Part shown: piece after piece, positions 7,135-13,448 of the stretch
Position numbering within the stretch: the first letter of the stretch is position 1
Layout: each line of letters starts with the position of its first letter
NCBI GenBank assembly: GCA_900542315.1
Contig: UQMV01000037.1
Location: 1-22,914, forward strand
Direction: 5' to 3'
Length of the DNA stretch: 22,914 nucleotides
Origin: an uncultured Collinsella sp.
GTDB lineage: Bacteria; Actinomycetota; Coriobacteriia; Coriobacteriales; Coriobacteriaceae
Translations under genes and position numbers: made by a program
Notes under the pieces: generated by a model
What the model saw: the letters and a program-made list of their open reading frames with translations, nothing else
The model's database searches: none
What the model was told of the DNA's origin: nothing

Positions 7135-7989
7135 ATGTCCGTCCGCATTATTACCGATTCCGCAAGCGATATGTCGCCGGCCGAGCACCCAGCACTGGCC
7201 GTTTTGCCGCTGTCCGTCACCTTTGGCACCGATGTGTACATGGATGGCATCGACATCGATCACCAGCGCTTTTACGAGATGCTCGTGGAGCGCGATGAGC
7301 TGCCCAAGACCGGCCAGGTCAACCCGTACGCGTTTTCGCAGGCCATCGCCGAGGTTCGTGAAGCCGGCGATGAGGCTGTGATTATTACCGTGGGCGCTAA
7401 GCTATCAGGCACCAATCAGAGTGCCCGTATCGCACTTGCCGAGGCGCCAGGTGGCGACGTGTTCGTGGTAGACAGCAACAACGTCACCCTGGGCGAGCGC
7501 GTCCTGGTCGAGTATGCGCTGCGCTTGGTGGACGAGGGCCGCAGTGCATCTCAGATCGCGGCGGCTGTCGAGGCCGTGCGCGACCGTGTGGTGGTTATCG
7601 GCCTGCTCGAGACGCTGGAGTACCTGGTGCGTGGCGGTCGTCTGTCTGCTGCGGCCGGCGCTGTGGGCACGCTGCTCAACGTAAAGCCTGTGGTGGCTGT
7701 CGAGGACGGTCTGATCGTGCAGCTGGGCAAGGCGCGCGGTTCCAAGAACGGCCGCAACCTGCTGAACCAAAAGGTCGAAAAGGCGGGCGGCATCGACTTT
7801 TCCATGCCGCTGGCGCTCGGCTATACGGGTCTTTCGGATGCGGTGCTCAAGAAGTATATCGAGGACAGCGCTGCACTGTGGGCTGGCCACACCGAGGGCG
7901 AGTTGCCCGTTCACACCATCGGCGCCACCATCGGTACCCACGTTGGCCCCGGCGCCGTAGCAGTAGCCTTCTTCCAGCCCGCCAACTAA
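7135..7989 (+). CDS. DegV family fatty-acid-binding protein
   Basis: A 284-residue cytosolic protein of the DegV family. Members bind a fatty acid and, in Gram-positive bacteria, serve as FakB subunits that present it to the kinase FakA; no FakA gene is in this window. Signatures are the N-terminal IITDSASDM, then LPLSVTFG, KTGQVNPYAF, the TVGAKLSGTNQSA loop, and LEYLVRGGRLSAAAGAVGTLLNVKPVV. The ATG at 7135 is chosen because AAGAAAGGA lies just upstream; the same frame is open for 105 nt further 5' but without a ribosome site. A hairpin repeat follows 12 nt after the stop. Confidence 0.93.
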   Translation: MSVRIITDSASDMSPAEHPALAVLPLSVTFGTDVYMDGIDIDHQRFYEMLVERDELPKTGQVNPYAFSQAIAEVREAGDEAVIITVGAKLSGTNQSARIALAEAPGGDVFVVDSNNVTLGERVLVEYALRLVDEGRSASQIAAAVEAVRDRVVVIGLLETLEYLVRGGRLSAAAGAVGTLLNVKPVVAVEDGLIVQLGKARGSKNGRNLLNQKVEKAGGIDFSMPLALGYTGLSDAVLKKYIEDSAALWAGHTEGELPVHTIGATIGTHVGPGAVAVAFFQPAN

Positions 7990-8001
7990 CCGACCTGCCA
8001 T

Positions 8002-8040
8002 AAACCACCACAAAGGGGACAGGCACCTTTGTGGTGGTTT
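8002..8040. repeat. CCACCACAAAGG hairpin repeat, copy 3
   Basis: Perfect 15-bp arms (8002-8016, 8026-8040) surround the loop GGACAGGCA. It sits 12 nt after the degV stop in the same orientation as copies 1 and 2. The next gene starts only 30 nt beyond its right end. Confidence 0.9.
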
Positions 8041-8069
8041 GTGCTTTTCCGGGTGGAAGGGAGCGAGCA

Positions 8070-8390
8070 ATGGCGTCTGAGGGCTTTTTTGAACGGGTGT
8101 ACGAGGTGGTCGAGCAGATTCCCGAGGGGATGGTCGCCACCTACGGTCAGGTGGCGCTGCTCGCCGGTCGTCCGCGGAGTGCGCGGTACGTGGGGTATGC
8201 CCTGCATAGTAATCCGCGCCCCGGCCAGATTCCCTGCCATCGTGTGGTGTTTGCCGACGGTCGCATTTGCGAAGGCTTTGCCTTTGGCGGCCCCGATGCT
8301 CAACGTGAGCTTTTGCTAGGGGAGGGTGTGGCGTTTAAGGACGACATGCACGTCGACTTGGCCGCCTGTCGCTGGCCTGCCGGACTCTAG
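8070..8390 (+). CDS. short MGMT-family DNA methyltransferase or alkyltransferase-like protein
   Basis: A 106-residue protein equal to the C-terminal DNA-binding and active-site domain of O6-methylguanine-DNA methyltransferase, with no N-terminal RNase H-like domain. The active-site motif PCHRVV has the cysteine at residue 56. The preceding segment GMVATYGQVALLAG and YVGYALHSNP are the usual helix-turn-helix and Asn-hinge regions. True alkyltransferase-like proteins usually replace this cysteine (PWHR), so this one may still accept alkyl groups from damaged guanine, or may only flag lesions. GGAAGGGA precedes the ATG at 8070. A frame extension back to 8031 would read through the hairpin repeat and is rejected. 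Confidence 0.88.
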   Translation: MASEGFFERVYEVVEQIPEGMVATYGQVALLAGRPRSARYVGYALHSNPRPGQIPCHRVVFADGRICEGFAFGGPDAQRELLLGEGVAFKDDMHVDLAACRWPAGL

Positions 8391-8407
8391 CGGCTCTGCC
8401 GTGGCCA

Positions 8408-8447
8408 AAACCACCACAAAGGTGCCTGTCCCCTTTGTGGTGGTTTT
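8408..8447. repeat. CCACCACAAAGG hairpin repeat, copy 4 (loop inverted)
   Basis: The same 15-bp arms (8408-8422, 8432-8446), but the loop reads TGCCTGTCC, so the element is inverted relative to copies 1-3. It begins 17 nt after the MGMT-like stop. Confidence 0.9.
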
Positions 8448-8498
8448 CCGTTGCAGGTTTACCGGAGCTAACTTATGGAGAAGGTATGGCGGCGCATA

Positions 8499-8680
8499 TT
8501 GACGCTAGAAAGTAAACCACGGTGAACTATATTGGTTTCAGCAACGGAGCAGGCAATAGGCGATGAAAAAGCCTGCCCTGTTGAGTTTGATTCGCATCCC
8601 TCCCCTCTGTGCGATTCAACGGTGTACTTCGGGAACAGGCCCGCTGGCAACTATCTGCCAGCGGGCCTGTTCCTGTTTCG
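8499..8680 (+). ncRNA. candidate structured small RNA with CU-rich loop
   Basis: The 278 nt between repeat copy 4 and trpS hold no gene but three consecutive hairpins. The first (8542-8554 / 8571-8583) pairs CAACGGAGCAGGC with GCCTGCCCTGTTG at 11 of 13 positions. The second (8587-8596 / 8610-8619) pairs TTGATTCGCA with TGCGATTCAA with one mismatch and exposes the loop TCCCTCCCCTCTG. The third is a perfect 17-bp stem (8633-8649 / 8656-8672). A CU-rich loop is complementary to Shine-Dalgarno-like GGGGAGGG and recalls 6C-type actinobacterial RNAs. TTGACG at 8499 could be a -35, but no -10 has good spacing and the final hairpin lacks a strong T run. Strand and existence of the transcript are inference. 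Confidence 0.35.
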
Positions 8681-8725
8681 GTGAGGATTCGGCCTCACCG
8701 TCTATGTTGTGCGAAGGCGCTTTGC

Positions 8726-9775
8726 CTAGTACACCATGCCCATGGCGTCCTGAACCTCTGCCAGGGTCTGCTCGGCGATCTCGTTGGCGCGACGGTTGCC
8801 CTCGTGCAGCACGTCCTTCACGTAATCCAGATCGTTCTCGTAGCGCTGACGACGCTCGCGGATAGGTGCGAAGTACTCGTTGACGGCCTCGGTCACGTAC
8901 TTCTTGAGCTGGCCGGAGCCGCCCATGCCAATCTCCTCGGCAATTTCGACCTCGGAGCGACCGGTGCAGATGGCGGCCGTCGAAAGCAAACCGGACACGC
9001 CGGGGCGGTTCTCGGGATCGAACGTGATCATGCGCTCAGAGTCGGTCTGGCTCTTCTTGATGCGCTTGGCCGTCTCCTCAGCGGTCATCGAGATGTTGAT
9101 GGCGTTGCCGTAGCTCTTGCTCATCTTGCGACCGTCCAGGCCCGGCAGCAGCGGGGTCTCGGACAGCAGCGCGTCGACCTCGGGGAACACCTTGCCGTAG
9201 CGGTTGTTAAAGCGGCGTGCGATGGTGCGGGTAAGCTCGATGTGCGGCAGCTGGTCACGACCGACGGGCACCACGTTGCCCTTGCAGAACAGAATGTCGC
9301 AGGCCTGATGTACCGGGTAGGTGAGCAGAAGGCCGGTGAGCTCGTGGCCCGAGGCCTCCATCTCGGCCTTTACCGTGGGGTTGCGCGCCAGCTCGGCCTC
9401 GGACACCAGCGATAGGAACGGCAGCATGAGCTGGTTGGCGGCGGGTACGGCAGAGTGAGCGTAGATCATGGTCTTGTCGGGGTCGATACCGCAGGCAAGG
9501 TAGTCCATGACCATGTTGTACACGTTGTCCTGGATGTGCTCGGTGGTGTCGCGGTCAGTGATGACCTGGTAGTCGGCGATGAGCACGTTGGTCTTGGCGC
9601 CCATGTTCTGCAGCTCAACACGGCCCTTGAGGGTGCCGAAGTAGTGGCCCAGGTGCAGGCGTCCGGTCGGGCGGTCGCCGGTGAGCATGGTGAACTTTTC
9701 GGGCGTCTTTGCCAGGCCCTCGCGAATGGCGTTGCTCTTTTGCAGCGCGACTTCGTAGCTGTTCTCGTTTGGCAT
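8726..9775 (-). CDS. trpS: tryptophanyl-tRNA synthetase
   Basis: A class Ic aminoacyl-tRNA synthetase that charges tRNA-Trp with tryptophan using ATP. The protein has 349 residues, near the usual 330-350. The HIGH-type motif is HLGH at residues 41-44 within TGDRPTGRLHLGHYFG, and KMSKS is at 217-221 within LDGRKMSKSYGNAI. The MIYAHSAVPAANQLML stretch and the C-terminal helical anticodon-binding region are also typical. The frame stays open far upstream, but the ATG at 9775 is right: it begins MPNENSYEV and has GGAG just upstream. It lies downstream of the WecA-type gene on the same strand with a 160-nt gap, so co-transcription is possible. No T-box leader is recognised before it. Confidence 0.96.
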   Translation of the reverse strand: MPNENSYEVALQKSNAIREGLAKTPEKFTMLTGDRPTGRLHLGHYFGTLKGRVELQNMGAKTNVLIADYQVITDRDTTEHIQDNVYNMVMDYLACGIDPDKTMIYAHSAVPAANQLMLPFLSLVSEAELARNPTVKAEMEASGHELTGLLLTYPVHQACDILFCKGNVVPVGRDQLPHIELTRTIARRFNNRYGKVFPEVDALLSETPLLPGLDGRKMSKSYGNAINISMTAEETAKRIKKSQTDSERMITFDPENRPGVSGLLSTAAICTGRSEVEIAEEIGMGGSGQLKKYVTEAVNEYFAPIRERRQRYENDLDYVKDVLHEGNRRANEIAEQTLAEVQDAMGMVY

Positions 9776-9935
9776 GATTGCTCCTAACGTATGCGTATTG
9801 GTCAAGATGATAACGCGTTTATTGAAAGGGGTAGGGCGTAAGTAGGAGAGGGGCGGGAGAGGAGTGGCTTGTGCGATGGGTGCGGCGCAGCTGCGCTTGG
9901 CCAGTGGCGCCTGGACACATCCTCGGCGGCTTATC

Positions 9936-11135
9936 CTAGAGCTTGTGGTGGCGCTCTTCTTTGCGCTCCTCGGCTGCCTGCTCCTCCTGCTTAAAGGCGG
10001 GGTCGTCGGGGGTGACGAGCTCGTCCTCGTGCGTGCGCTTGTTGTAATGGTGGCGCAGCACGGGCTCAAACAGATGTAGATGCTTGGCGAAGGCAGCCGA
10101 GCCAATGGCGAGCACGGTAAAGATGAGCACGCGCATGGGCACCTCGACCTGGTTGATCGCGGCGGCGCCGGCCGAAAGCATGATGCACCAGGCATAGATG
10201 AGCAGCACAGCCTGTTTTTGGTTGTAGCCTTCTTGGATCAGGCGGTGGTGGATGTGGCCCTTGTCGGCCTGCCCAATGCTAATGTGGGCGCGCCTGCGGC
10301 GCACGATGGCGCTAAACGTGTCGATGATGGGCACGCCGGCAACGATGAGCGGGATGATAAGCGAGGTGAGCGCGGCGGTGCGGCTCACGTTGAGCAGCGA
10401 GATGGAGCCCAGTGCAAAGCCCAGAAGCAACGACCCCGAGTCGCCCAAGAAGATGCTTGCGGGGTTGAAGTTGTAGCGCAAAAAGGCCAGACAGGCGCCA
10501 AAGAGCGCAATGGAGAGCGCGGCGGCGTCGATGCGGCCCGAGAGAACGGCCATCGAAAACATGGTGAACGACGCGATGCCGCAGATGCCCGTGGCCAAGC
10601 CGTCGAGGCCGTCGATGAGGTTAATGATGTTGGTGAATGCCACCAGATAGATCACGGTGATGGGGTAGGCGAGCCATCCGAGCATGATCTCGCCGGGGGC
10701 AAACGGGTTGACGATAACGCCGATGCGCAGGCCGCCGATACAGGCGATGAGCGCGGCGAGGACCTGTCCGGCCAGCTTTTGCTTGGGCTTGAGCTGGAAG
10801 ACGTCGTCGATAGCGCCGGTCGCAAAGATGACGGTAAAGGAGAGCGCCAGCATGGGATAGCTAATGTGAAGGCGCGGGTGCGGCACCAGGACGGGCGGCC
10901 AGCCTAGGTGCCAGGTGCCTAGGATTTGCACAATGCAGGCAACGACCAGGCCCAAAAACACCGCTGTTCCGCCCAAACGCGGGATGGGCTTGGTGTTGAT
11001 GCGGCGCTTAGAAGGATAGTCGACGGCATCGAGCTTAATTGCCAAGCGCTTGACCAGGGGCACCGCGAGGAAGGTCGTGATAAAGGCCGCCGCTGCCACG
11101 CATAGGTACGGTATGTAGCTCGGGGATGAAGCCAT
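9936..11135 (-). CDS. WecA/TagO-type undecaprenyl-phosphate glycosyl-1-phosphate transferase
   Basis: An integral membrane enzyme of the MraY/WecA family (399 residues from ATG 11135). It transfers a sugar-1-phosphate, usually GlcNAc-1-P, from its UDP form to undecaprenyl phosphate, starting teichoic-acid, O-antigen or other glycan chains. Motifs in order are RRINTKPIPRLGG near the N-terminus, the metal-binding GAIDD, NLIDGLDGLA, FLGDSGS and the cytoplasmic HIHHRL loop. About 11 hydrophobic helices are visible. The last 35 residues are a charged tail rich in Glu, Lys and His. An in-frame TTG at 11153 is an alternative start; neither start has a strong ribosome site. UDP-GlcNAc as substrate is from the family, not shown here. 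A promoter is likely at 11193-11221. Confidence 0.9.
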   Translation of the reverse strand: MASSPSYIPYLCVAAAAFITTFLAVPLVKRLAIKLDAVDYPSKRRINTKPIPRLGGTAVFLGLVVACIVQILGTWHLGWPPVLVPHPRLHISYPMLALSFTVIFATGAIDDVFQLKPKQKLAGQVLAALIACIGGLRIGVIVNPFAPGEIMLGWLAYPITVIYLVAFTNIINLIDGLDGLATGICGIASFTMFSMAVLSGRIDAAALSIALFGACLAFLRYNFNPASIFLGDSGSLLLGFALGSISLLNVSRTAALTSLIIPLIVAGVPIIDTFSAIVRRRRAHISIGQADKGHIHHRLIQEGYNQKQAVLLIYAWCIMLSAGAAAINQVEVPMRVLIFTVLAIGSAAFAKHLHLFEPVLRHHYNKRTHEDELVTPDDPAFKQEEQAAEERKEERHHKL

Positions 11136-11192
11136 GAATCTAAAAACCGCCAAGCGTCGAAGGAAAAGGTCAGAAGAACGCCATGCGCAAAG

Positions 11193-11221
11193 GGCATAGC
11201 CGAACCATAATACTCGACCAA
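11193..11221 (-). promoter_or_regulatory. possible promoter of the WecA-type gene
   Basis: On the - strand TTGGTC (11216-11221) and TATGCC (11193-11198) are separated by 17 nt. Transcription would begin near 11186, about 50 nt before the ATG at 11135. The match to consensus is moderate. Confidence 0.35.
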
Positions 11222-11315
11222 GGGGGGTGCATGTAATTGCACGCAGCGATAATCACGCGCTTACCAGATATTGGGATGTTGTCGATGGCTTGTCGGGATG
11301 CCGGCGGGAATCCAA

Positions 11316-11347
11316 ATGGACTGTAATGGTATATGGACTGTAATGGT
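11316..11347. repeat. tandem 15-nt direct repeat
   Basis: ATGGACTGTAATGGT occurs at 11316-11330 and again at 11333-11347, a period of 17 nt. It lies between the candidate RNA gene and the WecA promoter. It could be a paired binding site or a small tandem duplication; nothing else in the window matches it. Confidence 0.6.
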
Positions 11348-11384
11348 GATTTTCGGCAAAAGAAAACCACCCCCCACGTTACGA

Positions 11385-11575
11385 AAATGAACCCACCTAA
11401 AACAGGTGGGTGCCCTCATCGACTGTTCCAGCGTCCTTAACAACGAAGGATACCTGTACTAGGTACGACTGTGTGGGCTCCCTAAATAAACGCGACGGTT
11501 CACCCAGTTGCTCCGCGGGGGGCGGAATACCTACATCATAAAGCGGCACTTTGTCGATTCCAGTCTTGACATTAC
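11385..11575 (-). ncRNA. candidate structured ncRNA (raiA-motif-like; 6S is the alternative)
   Basis: About 190 nt on the - strand ending in a terminator-like stem ACCCACCT / AGGTGGGT (11404-11411 / 11391-11398) followed by a T-rich stretch. Other helices visible are TCCGC / GCGGA (11512-11516, 11522-11526), TACCT / AGGTA (11451-11455, 11461-11465) and TCCTT / AAGGA (11434-11438, 11446-11450). Long-range pairings GTGCC / GGCAC (11410-11414, 11545-11549) and ATCGAC / GTCGAT (11418-11423, 11553-11558) cross each other, a pseudoknot if both form. No protein frame fits. The sequence (for example GGTATCCTTCGTTGTTAAGG on the - strand) looks to me like a strongly conserved clostridial/actinobacterial RNA, most likely the raiA motif. 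That name rests on memory, not on a covariance search. Length alone would also fit 6S RNA. Confidence 0.5.
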
Positions 11576-11678
11576 AAAAATCGTGTCGGACGATTACGGC
11601 GCCTTAGGGACGGAGCCGTCTACGCGGTCTGGCCCTTTACGTTTGAGCTGCTGAATCGTTGTTTTGGAGCATGTTTTT

Positions 11679-12617
11679 ATGCCGACGTCGTTGACCGAAC
11701 TTTTTTCGCCCGCCTGCCATTTGTGTCCGCGCCGTTGCGGTGCGGCGCGCAATGAGGGCACGCACGGCGTATGCGGTGCTAACGACACGCTCAAGGTGGC
11801 CCGAGCGGCGCTTCATATGTGGGAGGAGCCGCCTATCTCGGGCGAGGCCGGTTCGGGCACGATCTTCTTTAGCGGCTGTTCGCTTAAATGTATCTACTGC
11901 CAGAACCACGAGATCTCGACCGGCAATTTTGGTCTTGAGATTTCGCCTGAGCGCCTGGTCGAGATAATGCTGGAACTGCAGGACCAGGGTGCCAACAACA
12001 TCAATTTGGTGACGGCGACACACTATGCGCACCTGTTGCCTGCCGCGATTGCCGCGGCACGGACGCGCGGGCTGGTCATCCCAATCGTCTACAACACGAG
12101 TGGTTACGAGCGCGCGAGTGCCGTGGCGGCGCTGGGCGATCTAGTCGACGTGTGGCTTACCGACTTTAAATATGCCGATGCGGCGCTTGCGCAGTCACTC
12201 TCTCATATAAAGGACTACCCGCGCGTGGCCGTGTCGGGTTTGGCCCAGATGGCGCGCGAGATCGATCGCCGCGGGGGAGAGCTGGTGGATGAGGGCGGGC
12301 TCATGAAGTGCGGCATGATTGTGCGCCATCTGGTGCTGCCGGGACATGCAGACGATTCGTGTCGCGTGCTGGACCTGGTGTGGCAGACGGTGGGCGATGT
12401 GCCGATCTCGGTCATGAACCAGTACACGCCCAATGCGCTTATGCGCGAGCAGGGCGGCGACCTGGCGCGTGCCGTGACGCGCGAGGAGTACGAGCAGGTG
12501 CTCGACCATGCCGACGACCTGGGCTTTACGACGATGTTCTGGCAAGAGGGCGGCGCGGTAGACGAGAGCTTCACCCCGGCCTTCGACACCACCGGTGTTC
12601 TTACCAGCGCAAAGTAG
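11679..12617 (+). CDS. PflX-like radical SAM protein
   Basis: A 312-residue radical S-adenosylmethionine protein of the group related to pyruvate formate-lyase activating enzyme (COG1313/PflX-like). The cluster-binding CxxxCxxC is CSLKCIYC, with cysteines at residues 67, 71 and 74, preceded by GTIFFSG. A second cysteine set lies at residues 13, 16, 20 and 32 (CHLCPRRC...VCG), typical of this subgroup and possibly a further metal site. The rest fits a TIM-barrel, with NLVTATHYA, IPIVYNTSGYE and DVWLTDFKYAD. GGAG is well placed before the ATG at 11679; an upstream in-frame TTG at 11664 overlaps that site and is rejected. No glycyl-radical enzyme gene is nearby, so the target is unknown. A palindromic repeat follows 8 nt after the stop. 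Confidence 0.87.
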   Translation: MPTSLTELFSPACHLCPRRCGAARNEGTHGVCGANDTLKVARAALHMWEEPPISGEAGSGTIFFSGCSLKCIYCQNHEISTGNFGLEISPERLVEIMLELQDQGANNINLVTATHYAHLLPAAIAAARTRGLVIPIVYNTSGYERASAVAALGDLVDVWLTDFKYADAALAQSLSHIKDYPRVAVSGLAQMAREIDRRGGELVDEGGLMKCGMIVRHLVLPGHADDSCRVLDLVWQTVGDVPISVMNQYTPNALMREQGGDLARAVTREEYEQVLDHADDLGFTTMFWQEGGAVDESFTPAFDTTGVLTSAK

Positions 12618-12625
12618 CGCGTCCG

Positions 12626-12664
12626 TCGATGATTTTTCTGGGACGGGGATTAAAAAATCATCGA
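12626..12664. repeat. GGGAC-core hairpin repeat (TCGATGATTTTT family)
   Basis: A perfect 12-bp inverted repeat, TCGATGATTTTT (12626-12637) and AAAAATCATCGA (12653-12664), around a 15-nt loop CTGGGACGGGGATTA. It sits 8 nt after the radical SAM stop. Its architecture, a palindrome around a GGGAC core at a gene's 3' end, is the same as in the other two repeat families here, although the arm sequence differs. Confidence 0.7.
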
Positions 12665-12727
12665 GAGGATCGCCTGCTCGAAAAGTTGTCAAAATAGCCG
12701 CGCCCCAAAAAGACTGGTTATTGGGCG

Positions 12728-12755
12728 TTGACAGTTGGCGAGCCGTAGGTAAAAT
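12728..12755 (+). promoter_or_regulatory. promoter of tRNA-Ala
   Basis: A perfect -35 TTGACA (12728-12733) is followed after 16 nt by TAAAAT (12750-12755). The tRNA starts 14 nt beyond the -10. This is the closest consensus match in the window, as expected for a stable RNA. Confidence 0.8.
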
Positions 12756-12768
12756 ATCGACTTGTCCT

Positions 12769-12841
12769 GGGGACGTAGCTCAGTTGGGAGAGCGCTGCCG
12801 TCGCATGGCAGAGGCCGAGGGTTCGACTCCCTTCGTCTCCA
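12769..12841 (+). tRNA. tRNA-Ala(CGC)
   Basis: A complete 73-nt cloverleaf. The acceptor stem GGGGACG / CGTCTCC is paired throughout and contains the G3-U70 wobble, the identity element for alanyl-tRNA synthetase. The D stem GCTC / GAGC, the anticodon stem CTGCC / GGCAG and the T arm GAGGG-TTCGACT-CCCTT are all intact. The loop GTCGCAT gives anticodon CGC (12802-12804), reading the codon GCG. The 3' CCA is not encoded. A strong promoter precedes it and a terminator follows, so it is a single-gene unit. Confidence 0.97.
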
Positions 12842-12855
12842 CCCTTGGATTTGAT

Positions 12856-12887
12856 AAGCCGCTGACATTGTGTCGGCGGCTTTTTTT
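12856..12887 (+). terminator. intrinsic terminator after tRNA-Ala
   Basis: A 12-bp stem, AAGCCGCTGACA against TGTCGGCGGCTT with one G-T pair, a 3-nt loop, and seven T residues. The T run is followed within 20 nt by the start of the next gene, so that gene needs either read-through or its own start. Confidence 0.93.
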
Positions 12888-12905
12888 AAAAGAAAGGGCT
12901 ATACC

Positions 12906-13364
12906 ATGGCCGAGCTTGAGTCCCAACCATTGTCCGACGAGGAGCGCGCCGAGTTGGAAGAGCTCCGCGCTGAGAAGGCCCGCCGCGAGGCTCGGGAAGA
13001 GGCCCGTCGCGAGCGTGAGGAGCTGGCTACCCTACGTGCCGAGCGTGCGAAGGCCGAGGAGGTCGCCTCGAACGCCGCATCCGAGCGCAAGCCCGCGCCC
13101 GCACCCAAGCCCGCTGCTGCGAAGCCTGCACCTGCCGCGCCCAAACCTCAGCCTAAAAAGGCCGCTCGTCCCAAGTCCGCCGAGCCCGCGCCGAGCCGTG
13201 ACGAGATGACCTTTGCCCAGCGCATGGTCACCTCCAAGGAGCCTACGGGCGAGAACGAGATCCCTGGCATGGCGCCGGCTCAAAAAATCATCATTGTCCT
13301 TGCCCTCATCGCGTTCGTCATCTTTATGGGCTACACGATCCTGACCAGCATGGGCCTGCTCTAA
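12906..13364 (+). CDS. small coiled-coil, Ala/Pro/Lys-linker protein with C-terminal membrane anchor
   Basis: A 152-residue protein that I do not recognise as a named family. Residues 8-60 are dense in Glu, Arg and Ala and should form a charged helix or coiled coil. Residues 62-97 are a low-complexity Ala/Pro/Lys linker. Residues 127-149 form one hydrophobic helix ending two or three residues before the C-terminus, so the protein is probably tail-anchored with its bulk in the cytosol. AAAGGG precedes the ATG at 12906. It starts 19 nt after the tRNA terminator and ends 84 nt before the nicotinate phosphoribosyltransferase gene, with which it may share a transcript. Ala-rich composition makes similarity searches unreliable. 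No function is assigned. Confidence 0.8.
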   Translation: MAELESQPLSDEERAELEELRAEKARREAREEARREREELATLRAERAKAEEVASNAASERKPAPAPKPAAAKPAPAAPKPQPKKAARPKSAEPAPSRDEMTFAQRMVTSKEPTGENEIPGMAPAQKIIIVLALIAFVIFMGYTILTSMGLL

Positions 13365-13448
13365 CCGATTTGCATCGGGCGTCATGTCCGCATGCTCTGC
13401 TCTCGTCCAACCCTCACATTCTGCACCACACATCCGAAAGGTCGCCCC

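Noticed and set aside
8070..8390. Alkyltransferase-like (ATL) protein without acceptor cysteine
   Set aside because: The motif reads PCHRVV with cysteine intact, so loss of the acceptor residue is not supported; only the missing N-terminal domain is unusual.
8681..8700. GGTGAGG / CCTCACC hairpin as the trpS terminator
   Set aside because: A stem is present, but no T run follows in the trpS direction, so the trpS 3' end is left open.
11566..11594. TTGACA on the + strand as a promoter for the radical SAM gene
   Set aside because: The -35 is perfect, but the -10 at 17 nt (GACGAT) is poor and the hexamer lies inside the candidate - strand RNA.
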